Of a stretch of DNA of 64,000 nt, positions 9,791-21,020 are shown piece after piece. This DNA is from Rickettsia typhi (GTDB lineage: Bacteria > Pseudomonadota > Alphaproteobacteria > Rickettsiales > Rickettsiaceae), in contig CAMBEC010000004.1 in NCBI GenBank assembly GCA_945865485.1, forward strand, positions 120,015 through 184,014. Direction: 5' to 3'. Made by a program: the position numbers and the translations under genes. The stretch's first letter is position 1. Every line of letters starts with the position of its first letter. The notes under the pieces were generated by a model. It had not been told where the DNA came from. It was given only the letters and a program-made list of their open reading frames with translations, and searched no databases.

Positions 9791-10057
9791 AGTATTTTTC
9801 ATATACGAGATTCTATTCCTTAATATATCTAAGTTGACTAAATACTTTACTTCAGTTAAAATGCAAAGCGGTTGTAAATTAATTTATGCTTTTGTAATGA
9901 CCACTAATTTGGACATGATTAAAAACTCTTTCCTATTCGGGTTTTCTCGATTTATGGGCTTTAGCTCATATTATCGATTTTTCATGCCTTATGGCTACTG
10001 CGCTTATGCCAGTCATTTAACAAAAAATATAACCACTAGAACGAATAGGAAAACAAA

Positions 10058-11080
10058 ATGGAACCACTTAGACTTAACACAAAATCCAATCTAGCCAACA
10101 TAAGCATTCTGCTTAACTTGCTGAATATATCAACATTACTGCTAGTCATTCTAATTTTTACTATAACCAGTGCCCATGCCAGCCAGAAAAAGGTGATAGC
10201 TATTACTGAAATTGTTGAGCATCCGTCTTTGCAGAGGGCTAAAGAAGGTATTATCGATGCGCTTAAAGACAATGGGTTTGAAATAGGTAAAAACTTAGAA
10301 GTGATAGAAAAGAATGCGCAATCATCAATTGCTAATGCTTTGATGATTGCCAGGCAGTTTGTTTCTATCAAACCAGATGCGATTGTCCCGATATCTACAC
10401 CATCTGCGCAAGCTGTCGTTAAAATTGCGGTAAATACAGGTATACCAGTAGTGTTTTCATCTGTTACTGACCCTGTAGCCGCTGGTTTAGTTTCTGACCT
10501 TGCAATTGCTACAAAAGATATAAGTGGCGCAATAGATTATCCTCTTATTAAGGAAGAAATAGATTTAATTTTTTCAATTGTTCCTTCGATAAAGAAAATA
10601 GGCTTTTTATATAATACAGGTGAGACAAATTCTGTAAAAACTATTGAACTTTTAAAGGAAGCTATTAAAGGTAAATTAGAATATATAGACTCTCACATGG
10701 CGAGCTCGAATCAAATAGTACAAAGTTTTGGTGCACTTGTTGGTAAAGTTGATGCGATATATATTCCATCAGATAATACAGTATTTGCATCGATGCCAAA
10801 GCTGATTCAATTATCAAGACAGCATAAGCTGCCAGTATTTTCCAGTGATCCCGATTCGGTAAAGCAAGGAGTTTTGGCTTGTATTGGCTATACTCAATAC
10901 GAAGTTGGGAGGACTGCAGGTAAAATATTAGCTCGCGTTCTTAAGGGAGAAAAGCTAATTAAAGTCGACAAGCCTGAAAAAGCACAAATTTTTATTAACA
11001 AAATAACAGCAAATTCTATGGGAATAGAAGTGCCAAATGAATTGCTTGGTATTAAAACAGATATAGTAGGGGAAAAATGA
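10058..11080 (+). CDS. ABC importer substrate-binding protein (PF04392 type), first copy
   Basis: This periplasmic binding protein resembles the PF04392 family (TrpX-like, aromatic amino acid uptake). After a long polar N-region there is a hydrophobic segment at about residues 20-42 ending in AHAS, a plausible signal peptide. Family segments include ISTPSAQAVVK, VVFSSVTDPVAAGLV and YIPSDNTVFASMPKLI. It is 340 residues long, near the usual 320-340. It overlaps the next gene by four bases (ATGA) and opens an operon of two binding proteins, a permease and an ATPase. The substrate cannot be read from the sequence; tryptophan/tyrosine is a family-based guess. Confidence 0.85.
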   Translation: MEPLRLNTKSNLANISILLNLLNISTLLLVILIFTITSAHASQKKVIAITEIVEHPSLQRAKEGIIDALKDNGFEIGKNLEVIEKNAQSSIANALMIARQFVSIKPDAIVPISTPSAQAVVKIAVNTGIPVVFSSVTDPVAAGLVSDLAIATKDISGAIDYPLIKEEIDLIFSIVPSIKKIGFLYNTGETNSVKTIELLKEAIKGKLEYIDSHMASSNQIVQSFGALVGKVDAIYIPSDNTVFASMPKLIQLSRQHKLPVFSSDPDSVKQGVLACIGYTQYEVGRTAGKILARVLKGEKLIKVDKPEKAQIFINKITANSMGIEVPNELLGIKTDIVGEK

Positions 11081-12009
11081 AAAAAGGATTTTTTATTGTA
11101 ATGATTATAACAATACTAGGGTTTATCTGCCCTAGTATTGCAGAAGATAAAGTAACTATCACAGTCAATCAATTTGTTTCACACGTTGCCCTTGATGCTG
11201 CATATAATGGATTAGTTAAAAGTTTGGAAGAAAGAGATATTTTACCAAATAAAGTAAAAATTATTATGGCCAATGCTCAGGGTAACATTGGTAATAGTGC
11301 ACAAATTGCAAAACATCAAGCTTCAGCTAAGCCAGAATTTATGGTGGCAATTGCTACGCCATCGGCTCAAACTCTGATGAAAGCCAAGACAGATACTTCA
11401 ACGTTGGCATTTCTCGCCGTAAGTGACCCTGAAGCAATAAATCTGACAAACCGTGCTGACATAATTGGGGTGGCTGATAATCCTCCAATAGAAGAGTTGA
11501 TAGAGAAGATAACACAAATTTTTCCGGATATAAAAAATATAGGAGTAATATTTAATTATGGTGAGATTAATTCTATTAAAACTGTTGAGAGACTAGAAAA
11601 GGTACTGAAAGATAGAAACATAATTCTCAAAAAAATAGCGATCACCAACTCTAATGACATTAAAAACGCATTTAATAAACTAATAGGGGAAGTAAATTTG
11701 ATCTATATACCACAAGATAACACGGTGGTATCGGCGCTTGCAAGCATGGTAAGCATGAGCAAGGCTAATAAAATTCCTCTTATTGCGAATGATCCAACTT
11801 TAGTAGACCAAGGAGTAATGATGGCTCTTGGTACTAATTATTTCAGAAGTGGCGAGCAACTGGGCAATATGATTGCTGATCTAATCGAGGGTAAAAAACT
11901 TGAGAAAAATATACAAAATACTAACATCAAAGAATTAAAAATCAATGATGAAGTGGTTAAGGAATTTGGTATTGTGATACCAGAAAATATAAAACGGGGA
12001 GAGAACTAA
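11077..12009 (+). CDS. ABC importer substrate-binding protein (PF04392 type), second copy
   Basis: A 310-residue paralogue of the preceding gene with its own signal peptide (hydrophobic residues 5-20, cleavage likely after SIA). It repeats the family segments in altered form: IATPSAQTLMK, AFLAVSDPEA and YIPQDNTVVSALASM. The two copies align along their length but are clearly diverged, so this is an old duplication that may give two substrate preferences for one permease. It overlaps its upstream neighbour by four bases and the permease start by one. Confidence 0.85.
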   Translation: MKKGFFIVMIITILGFICPSIAEDKVTITVNQFVSHVALDAAYNGLVKSLEERDILPNKVKIIMANAQGNIGNSAQIAKHQASAKPEFMVAIATPSAQTLMKAKTDTSTLAFLAVSDPEAINLTNRADIIGVADNPPIEELIEKITQIFPDIKNIGVIFNYGEINSIKTVERLEKVLKDRNIILKKIAITNSNDIKNAFNKLIGEVNLIYIPQDNTVVSALASMVSMSKANKIPLIANDPTLVDQGVMMALGTNYFRSGEQLGNMIADLIEGKKLEKNIQNTNIKELKINDEVVKEFGIVIPENIKRGEN

Positions 12010-12869
12010 TGAATCAACTTCAGCTATTGGGCGCGATTGAGATAGGTCTTATTTATTCGCTTGTGGCAATTGGTGTTTACATCACTTTTAAAGTAATAGA
12101 CTTCCCTGATTTAACTGTTGATGGTAGTTTTACACTTGGAGCCGCAGTGAGTAGTTCAATGATTTTTGCTGGATATGATCCATATCTTGCAACGATTGCT
12201 GCCATTTTTGCAGGGAGTCTATCGGGTATGGTAACGGGCTATTTAAATGTCCGGTGGGAAATACTTGGTCTTTTAGCGGGAATACTGACTATGACCGCCT
12301 TATATTCAATCAATCTTAGGATTATGGGACGGCCAAATATTGCTATTATTGATTCTGCTACAGTATTTAAAAATTGGTCTATAATAATAACAATATTGAT
12401 TGTAACAATTATCAGTATTTTTATGCTTGCCAGATTTTTTGCTTCTGAATTTGGTTTGGCTGTTAGAGCAATAGGTATTAACCCAAAGGTCAGCAGTGCT
12501 TATGGCATAAAAGTTGGTCTGATGAAAATTGTAGCACTTAGTATTAGCAACGCAATAGTTGCACTTGCTGGTTCGCTTTTTGCTCAGTCCCAGGGCTTCG
12601 CTGATATTTCTATGGGCATGGGAACAATTATTGTTGGATTGGCTTCTGTAATTATCGGAGATGCGTTGTTGCATCCAGAGAGGATTTGGGTAGGTCTAGT
12701 TACGTGTGCTGTAGGATCAATAATTTACCGTATTGTAATAGCTTTTGCTCTGAATGCACATGACATTGGATTGGAGGCTTCTGATTTAAACCTGATTACA
12801 GCTTTGTTAGTTGCGCTTACTATGATTGCCAGCAAGCTAAAAAAGAAGAAAAGCGTGAGGGTCATATGA
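12009..12869 (+). CDS. ABC importer permease (TrpY-like, BPD_transp_2 family)
   Basis: This 286-residue integral membrane protein has eight to nine hydrophobic segments. It begins with AIEIGLIYSLVAIGVYITFKVIDFPDLTVDGSF, typical of the permease partner of PF04392 binding proteins. GLAVRAIGINPKVSSAYGI near residues 150-168 is the cytoplasmic coupling region that contacts the ATPase. It would form the channel for the substrate delivered by the two upstream binding proteins. The ATPase start overlaps its stop by four bases. Confidence 0.88.
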   Translation: MNQLQLLGAIEIGLIYSLVAIGVYITFKVIDFPDLTVDGSFTLGAAVSSSMIFAGYDPYLATIAAIFAGSLSGMVTGYLNVRWEILGLLAGILTMTALYSINLRIMGRPNIAIIDSATVFKNWSIIITILIVTIISIFMLARFFASEFGLAVRAIGINPKVSSAYGIKVGLMKIVALSISNAIVALAGSLFAQSQGFADISMGMGTIIVGLASVIIGDALLHPERIWVGLVTCAVGSIIYRIVIAFALNAHDIGLEASDLNLITALLVALTMIASKLKKKKSVRVI

Positions 12870-13618
12870 TAGAATTGCAGGCGATAGATGTAGTATTTAA
12901 TAAAGGAACGAAAATAGAAAACCATGTTCTTAGGTCCATTAATCTTAAGGTAATGGACGGGCAATTTGTGACTATCATAGGAGGTAATGGAGCTGGTAAG
13001 TCTACGCTTATGAATGTTCTCTCAGGAAACCTAATTCCTACCAGTGGTAAAGTTTTCATTGATAAACTAGACGTAACAAGCATGTCGGTAGAAAACCGTT
13101 CTGGTATGGTATCTCGTGTGTTTCAGGATCCAATGATAGGAACATTTGCAGACCTAACAATTGAAGAAAATATGGCAATAGCTTATAAGCGTGGTGCCAA
13201 GCGTAGTTTGTCTGTTTGTTTGAATAAATCTTTGCGAGACCAGTTTAAAGAGGCCTTATCTACTATTGATATAGGTCTTGAGGATAGATTGAAGGATAAA
13301 GTATCATCGCTTTCTGGAGGTCAAAGGCAAGCACTTAGCTTGATTATGGCAACGTTACTTGGTTCAAAAATATTATTACTAGATGAACATACAGCAGCGC
13401 TTGATCCAAAAATTGCCAAAAATATTATGCAATTAACGAATAAAATCATAAAAAAGCACAAGTTGACAGCTTTAATGATTACTCATAGTATGACTCAAGC
13501 TCTTGAATATGGTGATCGAACAATTATGATGTATCATGGTGAACTTGTCAGAGATATGCAAGGTTCAGAGCGCAAAGGATTGTCATCTGCAGACCTTGTG
13601 AAATATTTTGATTTATAA
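12866..13618 (+). CDS. ABC importer ATP-binding protein (TrpZ-like)
   Basis: A 250-residue ABC ATPase. Walker A GGNGAGKST is at about residues 38-46, the Q-loop falls in VFQDPMIG, the signature LSGGQRQ is near 150-156, and Walker B ILLLDEHTAALDP follows. The Walker B glutamate is present and is followed by H instead of the commoner P, as seen in this family. It energises the permease encoded just upstream and ends the overlapping four-gene operon. Confidence 0.9.
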   Translation: MIELQAIDVVFNKGTKIENHVLRSINLKVMDGQFVTIIGGNGAGKSTLMNVLSGNLIPTSGKVFIDKLDVTSMSVENRSGMVSRVFQDPMIGTFADLTIEENMAIAYKRGAKRSLSVCLNKSLRDQFKEALSTIDIGLEDRLKDKVSSLSGGQRQALSLIMATLLGSKILLLDEHTAALDPKIAKNIMQLTNKIIKKHKLTALMITHSMTQALEYGDRTIMMYHGELVRDMQGSERKGLSSADLVKYFDL

Positions 13619-13636
13619 AATTACTTAACTTTAGTT

Positions 13637-15136
13637 ATGGCATCAAAAACAGAGAATTATCAGAGATTAGAGCAAGAGTTAGCAAAAATTACGCATATGC
13701 GCAATATTGGAATGCTTGCTCATTGGGATGCTGCTACTGGGTTACCAAAAGAGTCCGTAGCTAGTAGGAGTGAGGAAATAGCAACATTTTCAGCTGTTAT
13801 TCACGAGATGAGCACTTCTGGAAAAATTGGCCAACTGATCGATGCGTCTCAAGGTGAAGTTGATTATTTAGACGAATGGCAGAAATCCAATCTGGCGCTT
13901 ACTAAGAAATCTTATGATAGTCAAATATGCATTAGTTCTGATATTCAGCACGAATTCAGCCTAGCATCAAGCGCAAGTGAGTTTGCCTGGCGTCAAGCAA
14001 GGGCGAACAATGATTTTAAATTACTGATACCTTACCTTGATAGGGTGTTCAATGCTGTTCGAAAAATTGCTGATCTTCAGTCGCAAAAGCTAAAAAAATC
14101 CTCTATGGATGTGTTAATTGATTCTTTTGACCCAGGAAGGACTAGCTCAGAAATTAGTGATGTTTTTAATGTTTTAAAAGCCCAATTGCCTGGGTTAACT
14201 GAAAAAATAATCCAAAAGCAAAAAGGGGAAAAAGTAATAGCTCTTTCAAAACCAATTGATGAAGCGTCGCAAAGGGCCATTGGTTTAAAAATAATGGAGA
14301 CAATGGGATTTAATATGGATCGTGGTCGTTTGGATAAGTCAGTACATCCGTTTTGTATTGGTTCAAATGATGATGTAAGGCTAACGACAAGATATGATGA
14401 AAATAACTTTATCTCAAGTTTGTTTGGAGTTATTCATGAGACGGGGCATGGGCTTTATCAGCAAAATTTGCCAGCCAAGTACCGCAATCAGCCGGTTGGA
14501 GGGCCTCTTGGTATGGCATTTCACGAAAGCCAGTCTTTAATTATGGAAATGCAGGCCGGAACTTGCCAACAGTTTACGCAATTTTTGGCTAAATTACTCA
14601 AAGATGACTTTGCATTTTCTGGACCAGAATATTCCGAGGATAATTTATATAAATTAGTAACTAGAGTAAAACCTAGCTTTATAAGGGTTGATGCCGATGA
14701 AGTTACTTATCCGTTACATATTATTCTGAGATTCGAAATCGAAAAAACTATTCTGGAAGATAATATGAAAGCAGCCGAGTTACCAGAATTGTGGAATAGC
14801 AAAATGCAACAATATTTAGGAATAGTTCCTAAAACGGATAGCGAAGGGTGTATGCAAGATATTCACTGGCCTTCAGGTTGGCTTGGATATTTTCCTTCTT
14901 ATACAAATGGAGCAATAATAGCTAACATGCTTATGCGAGCAGCAAAAGGCAAATATTCAGAAATAGACTCCGAGTTGAATAAAGGCAGTTTCCAAAGCCT
15001 AAATAAGTATCTGAATGATAACTTAAGACAATATGGCAGTAGTAAGCTTTCAGCCGATTTACTCAAAGCATCTACAGGTCATGATTCAGTGCAACCAAAC
15101 ATGTTCATTGATTACTTACAAGACAAGTATCTATAA
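13637..15136 (+). CDS. Thermostable carboxypeptidase (Taq family, peptidase M32)
   Basis: M32 enzymes are cytoplasmic metallocarboxypeptidases that trim C-terminal residues from peptides. The zinc motif HETGH is at about residues 266-270, and the third ligand region is HESQSLIMEMQAG at about 296-308. Other family blocks are DEVTYPLHIILRFEIE and DIHWPSGWLGYFPSYTNGA. At 499 residues it matches the family. It lies 18 bases after the ABC operon on the same strand and could be read through from it. Peptide recycling fits an amino-acid-scavenging lifestyle. Confidence 0.93.
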   Translation: MASKTENYQRLEQELAKITHMRNIGMLAHWDAATGLPKESVASRSEEIATFSAVIHEMSTSGKIGQLIDASQGEVDYLDEWQKSNLALTKKSYDSQICISSDIQHEFSLASSASEFAWRQARANNDFKLLIPYLDRVFNAVRKIADLQSQKLKKSSMDVLIDSFDPGRTSSEISDVFNVLKAQLPGLTEKIIQKQKGEKVIALSKPIDEASQRAIGLKIMETMGFNMDRGRLDKSVHPFCIGSNDDVRLTTRYDENNFISSLFGVIHETGHGLYQQNLPAKYRNQPVGGPLGMAFHESQSLIMEMQAGTCQQFTQFLAKLLKDDFAFSGPEYSEDNLYKLVTRVKPSFIRVDADEVTYPLHIILRFEIEKTILEDNMKAAELPELWNSKMQQYLGIVPKTDSEGCMQDIHWPSGWLGYFPSYTNGAIIANMLMRAAKGKYSEIDSELNKGSFQSLNKYLNDNLRQYGSSKLSADLLKASTGHDSVQPNMFIDYLQDKYL

Positions 15137-15213
15137 TCAAGAGTTAATACAGGGCACAATGTGTTTCCTAAACTTAAAATAGCCTGATTTAAATTGGATT
15201 TAACTATTATAAC

Positions 15214-15243
15214 TTGACATGAACCCCTATCACTGCTAATTAT
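15214..15243 (+). promoter_or_regulatory. Candidate rho promoter
   Basis: TTGACA (15214-15219) is a perfect -35, and AATTAT (15238-15243) lies after an 18-base spacer. Transcription would begin near 15250, just at a small hairpin, leaving a leader of about 135 bases before rho. Confidence 0.4.
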
Positions 15244-15247
15244 AGAC

Positions 15248-15263
15248 CTAAGCTTGGGCTTAG
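15248..15263 (+). ncRNA. Hairpin at the 5' end of the predicted rho leader
   Basis: CTAAGC-ttgg-GCTTAG is a perfect six-base-pair stem with a four-base loop, followed by GGTTTCGACG. It sits at the predicted transcript start. It could stabilise the rho mRNA 5' end or belong to an autoregulatory leader; rho of other bacteria is autoregulated in its leader. No U-run follows, so it is not a normal terminator. Confidence 0.35.
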
Positions 15264-15385
15264 CGGTTTCGACGTTTTGCCTATTCCCCTAAAATGTTTA
15301 TAGTTAAAGTAGTATCTTGCGTTTGTACGATCGCTCAAACATTCTTCAATAACAATCCTAATTTTAATTTTTAAAGTATAATTTA

Positions 15386-17751
<2,366 letters not shown>

Positions 17752-17787
17752 TTAGCCTGATTTTTTATATATTGTGAATTGATTTAT

Positions 17788-17825
17788 AACTCGTCGTTTT
17801 TAATTTTAGCGGCGAGTTTTTCTTT
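17788..17825 (+). terminator. Rho-independent terminator after mdh
   Basis: AACTCGTCG (17788-17796) pairs with CGGCGAGTT (17810-17818) through nine pairs including one G-U, with a 13-base loop, and is followed by a run rich in T. It lies 37 bases past the mdh stop and ends just before the ribosome-binding site of queA. Confidence 0.75.
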
Positions 17826-17841
17826 AAGGATAAAAATAACT

Positions 17842-18873
17842 ATGCGACTTTCTGATTTTGATTTTGATTTACCAGAAGAGTTGATTGCTCAAGAACCATC
17901 TGACCTTCGAGATCATTCTAATTTACTAATTCCTTCACCTATTAAGTCTCAGATAGTAAAGTTTTATAATTTGCCAGATTACCTTGTGGCTGGAGATTTG
18001 CTAGTTTTTAATAATAGCAGAGTCATTAATGCTAAGTTGATTTTGAAAAAAAATAATAAAGAAATCAATATTAATTTGAACAGACCTATTGGGGATAATA
18101 GATGGCTTGGTTTTGCTCGTCCGTCAAGAAAATTAGATGAAGGAGAAGAGTTTAGCTTTGGTAAGCATAAATTAAAAATAAAGAAGAAGCTTGAATTTGG
18201 TGAAATTGAAATAAAGTTTTATCTTGAAGGAGTAAGCTTATTTGACTTTTTAGACCAATATGGTTTGGTACCTCTTCCTCAATATATAAAAAGGTCTAAG
18301 GTTAGAAAAGAAGACGTAGATAGGTACCAAAATGTTTATAGCGAGCCCAAAGGATCTGTCGCGGCAGCTACAGCAGGTTTACATTTTAGCTCTGAGCTAA
18401 TGGAGAAAATTATTGCTAAAAATATCGATATGGTGTTTGTAACTCTTCATGTTGGTGCTGGAACTTTTCTGCCAGTTAAGACGGAAAATATTGCTGATCA
18501 TAAAATGCACTCAGAATGGTGTGAAGTGCCAAAAGAAACGGCTGATAAAATTAATAAAGCCAAAAAAGATGGTAGAAGAGTGATAGTTGTCGGTACCACA
18601 GCAATGCGCACATTAGAATCTTGTTCAGACAATAAAGTGGTCTTTGCTGGCTCAAAAGAGACTAGCATATTTATAACGCCTGGTTATAAATTTCAGATAG
18701 CAGACGTACTTATTACCAATTTTCATTTACCAAAATCAACCCTATTTATGTTGGTTTGTGCATTTGCTGGTTATGAAGAGATGAAAAATATTTACAAATA
18801 TGCTATAGATAATAAAATGCGCTTCTTTAGCTATGGTGATGCAATGATGATTGAAAGAAAGACAAGTAAATGA
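17842..18873 (+). CDS. queA: S-adenosylmethionine:tRNA ribosyltransferase-isomerase QueA
   Basis: QueA transfers and isomerises the ribosyl part of SAM onto preQ1-modified tRNA to give epoxyqueuosine. The frame is open further upstream, but the ATG at 17842 is preceded by AAGGAT and gives the family N-terminus MRLSDFDFDLPEELIAQEP. Conserved blocks are NNSRVINAKL, TAGLHFSSELMEKI, HVGAGTFLPVKTENI, MHSEWCEV and NFHLPKSTLFMLVCAFAG. Length is 343 residues. It overlaps the acetyltransferase gene by four bases, and tgt follows, so two queuosine genes share an operon. Confidence 0.95.
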   Translation: MRLSDFDFDLPEELIAQEPSDLRDHSNLLIPSPIKSQIVKFYNLPDYLVAGDLLVFNNSRVINAKLILKKNNKEININLNRPIGDNRWLGFARPSRKLDEGEEFSFGKHKLKIKKKLEFGEIEIKFYLEGVSLFDFLDQYGLVPLPQYIKRSKVRKEDVDRYQNVYSEPKGSVAAATAGLHFSSELMEKIIAKNIDMVFVTLHVGAGTFLPVKTENIADHKMHSEWCEVPKETADKINKAKKDGRRVIVVGTTAMRTLESCSDNKVVFAGSKETSIFITPGYKFQIADVLITNFHLPKSTLFMLVCAFAGYEEMKNIYKYAIDNKMRFFSYGDAMMIERKTSK

Positions 18874-19931
18874 TTCATATCTCAAGGAAAGATTTACAGA
18901 TAATTAACGAAATTCTAAAAAAATATCCCCATAGTTTTTATACCTATAGATCAAGGCCAAAAGGTAGAGAAGAGAAATTTTTAGAGCTTGATTTGTATGT
19001 TGTAGATCAAACAATATCAGAATCCATAATAGCTTTTTTGAAAGAAGAACTTAAAGACTCAAATATATCTATTCCAGTTAATATTATTTCTTGGTTTGAT
19101 ATTCAAGAAGACTTTAGATGGCTTATTGAAAAAGATTTAACAATATTTCATGCAAACCCGGACTTTATTAAAGCCAAAACCAATCAATTTTCAAAATCTA
19201 CTTATCTACCTAGGGCCATAGGATATTCTGTAATTGACAATGGTTTTAATTGTGTTGTGAATTGTAATCTTAATAGCACGATGTTTAATGTAACTTGTAA
19301 AACAAACTTTGATGATAAAGTTGAAGACAGGATTCAAGGAGTCATAGATCAATACAACAAAAAACCTTTTGCTTGGTGGCTTGGACCAGGTGATACTCCA
19401 TCGGATTTAGGGTTAAGGCTAGAGAAATATGGTTTTAGTAAAGGATCAAGAGAGTATGTAATGTTTTGCAAACTAATTGATTTTAAGCCTTTTGAACTTG
19501 ATAAAAATATTACAATAAAACAAGTAACTACTCGTAAGCAAATAGATGATTTTTTGTTGACACTTAGTGTATATGATCAGAATGTCAGCGAATTTTTTAA
19601 CGATAAGATAATTTCATCTGAAGTTATGGAAAGGAACCCATTTTTTGTTTCTTATATTGATGGCAACCCGGTCAGTAACGGATCTTTGCATTTTAATGAT
19701 GATATCGCTGGTATATATGATATTCTCACCTGCGAAAATTCACGTAGTAATGGTATAGGAACTAACATGATGAAATATCTAATTAATTTTGTGTGCCAGA
19801 AAGGTTATAACGAGGTTTGTCTTTCTACTTCAAGTGATTTAGGGTTTCGAATATATACGAGACTTGGTTTAAGAGTAGTTGGATTATACGATTACTATGA
19901 GTGGCATGAGAATCAAGGAGATATAAAATGA
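18870..19931 (+). CDS. GNAT-family acetyltransferase between queA and tgt
   Basis: The last 120 residues form a GNAT fold: the acetyl-CoA loop is [11 protein letters not shown] near 289-299, followed by [27 protein letters not shown]. The first 200 residues have no assigned family; they may be a degenerate GNAT half or a substrate-binding region. Four-base ATGA overlaps on both sides place it firmly in the queA-tgt operon. Its target is unknown, and a link to tRNA modification is only suggested by position. Confidence 0.82.
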   Translation: MIHISRKDLQIINEILKKYPHSFYTYRSRPKGREEKFLELDLYVVDQTISESIIAFLKEELKDSNISIPVNIISWFDIQEDFRWLIEKDLTIFHANPDFIKAKTNQFSKSTYLPRAIGYSVIDNGFNCVVNCNLNSTMFNVTCKTNFDDKVEDRIQGVIDQYNKKPFAWWLGPGDTPSDLGLRLEKYGFSKGSREYVMFCKLIDFKPFELDKNITIKQVTTRKQIDDFLLTLSVYDQNVSEFFNDKIISSEVMERNPFFVSYIDGNPVSNGSLHFNDDIAGIYDILTCENSRSNGIGTNMMKYLINFVCQKGYNEVCLSTSSDLGFRIYTRLGLRVVGLYDYYEWHENQGDIK

Positions 19932-21010
19932 AATTTGGACTGCAAATTACAGCCACTCACAAAAAGGCAAGAACAGGGGTGATTAACACCGCTCATGGTG
20001 AAATCCGTACGCCTGCCTTTATGCCAGTGGGAACAAGAGGAACAGTAAAGGGAATGTTTCCTGAGTCAGTTCGTCAAACTGGAAGTGACATTGTGCTAGG
20101 TAACACTTATCACCTGATGCTAAAGCCAGGTGCTGATCGAGTTGAGAAACTTGGTGGCCTTAGAAAATTCATGAATTGGTCTGGTCCAGTGCTTACTGAT
20201 TCCGGTGGTTTTCAGGTAATGTCATTATCGGATTTGCGTAAAATTTCTGAAAAGGGTGTGCAGTTTAGTTCGCATATTGACGGCAGCAAGCACATGCTTA
20301 CACCTGAGTATTCAACTGAGATTCAGCATAAATTGGATAGTACAATTACCATGGCTTTTGACGAATGCACACCGTTTCCTGCAACATTCGAAGAAGCTAA
20401 ATTATCCCAAGAGCGTACCTCTCGTTGGGCAAAGAGGTCTCGTGATGCATTTGTACCGCGTGATGGATATGCTCAGTTTGGTATAATTCAAGGTGGTGTA
20501 TATGAAGAATTGCGTGCTAGTTCAGCAAAAGATTTAATTAGCTTAGATTTTGAAGGCTATGCCATAGGTGGTTTAGCAGTTGGGGAAGGGCAGAAAGAAA
20601 TGTTTTCTGTCCTTGACTATGCCCCAGCGTTATTACCAGAGAATAAACCAAGATATCTTATGGGTGTTGGTAAGCCTGATGATATTATTGGTGCGGTGAT
20701 GCGTGGGGTAGATATGTTTGATTGTGTTATTCCAACCAGGTCAGGTAGGAATGGTCAAGCATTTACCAAATTAGGAGCTATTAATATAAGAAACAGTAAA
20801 TATGCTGATGATCCAACGCCCCTTGAAGCAGACTGTTCTTGTCCCGCATGTTTGAATTATCCAAGAGCTTATCTGCATCATACAGTCAAGGTTGGTGAAA
20901 TGATCGGAGCAATGTTAATGACTTGGCATAATATTCAATATTTTCAAGACCTAATGCAAAGAATTAGAGACTATATTTCTATGGGCAAGAATTTTGATTT
21001 TAACTATTAA
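19928..21010 (+). CDS. tgt: Queuine tRNA-ribosyltransferase (tRNA-guanine transglycosylase)
   Basis: Tgt exchanges G34 of GUN-anticodon tRNAs for preQ1. D91 in [12 protein letters not shown] is the general acid/base, and [20 protein letters not shown] carries the nucleophilic aspartate near residue 265. The zinc site is the CSCPAC cluster with a following histidine near the C-terminus. At 360 residues it is of normal length. It starts four bases inside the GNAT gene. The convergent addA gene ends 10 bases after its stop. Confidence 0.97.
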   Translation: MKFGLQITATHKKARTGVINTAHGEIRTPAFMPVGTRGTVKGMFPESVRQTGSDIVLGNTYHLMLKPGADRVEKLGGLRKFMNWSGPVLTDSGGFQVMSLSDLRKISEKGVQFSSHIDGSKHMLTPEYSTEIQHKLDSTITMAFDECTPFPATFEEAKLSQERTSRWAKRSRDAFVPRDGYAQFGIIQGGVYEELRASSAKDLISLDFEGYAIGGLAVGEGQKEMFSVLDYAPALLPENKPRYLMGVGKPDDIIGAVMRGVDMFDCVIPTRSGRNGQAFTKLGAINIRNSKYADDPTPLEADCSCPACLNYPRAYLHHTVKVGEMIGAMLMTWHNIQYFQDLMQRIRDYISMGKNFDFNY

Positions 21011-21020
21011 AAGTTTAGGA

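Noticed and set aside
9834..10094. 86-codon frame before the first binding protein
   Set aside because: It overlaps the signal-peptide region of the next gene, lacks a ribosome-binding site and has no recognisable domain.
12306..12674. Long minus-strand frame inside the ABC permease gene
   Set aside because: It is the shadow of the permease; composition is not protein-like and it has no ribosome-binding site.
15244..15385. Possible split tmRNA piece, because GGTTTCGACG follows a short stem before rho
   Set aside because: No tag reading frame ending in ALAA-like residues, no resume codon context, and no acceptor-T-arm segment with CCA was found nearby.
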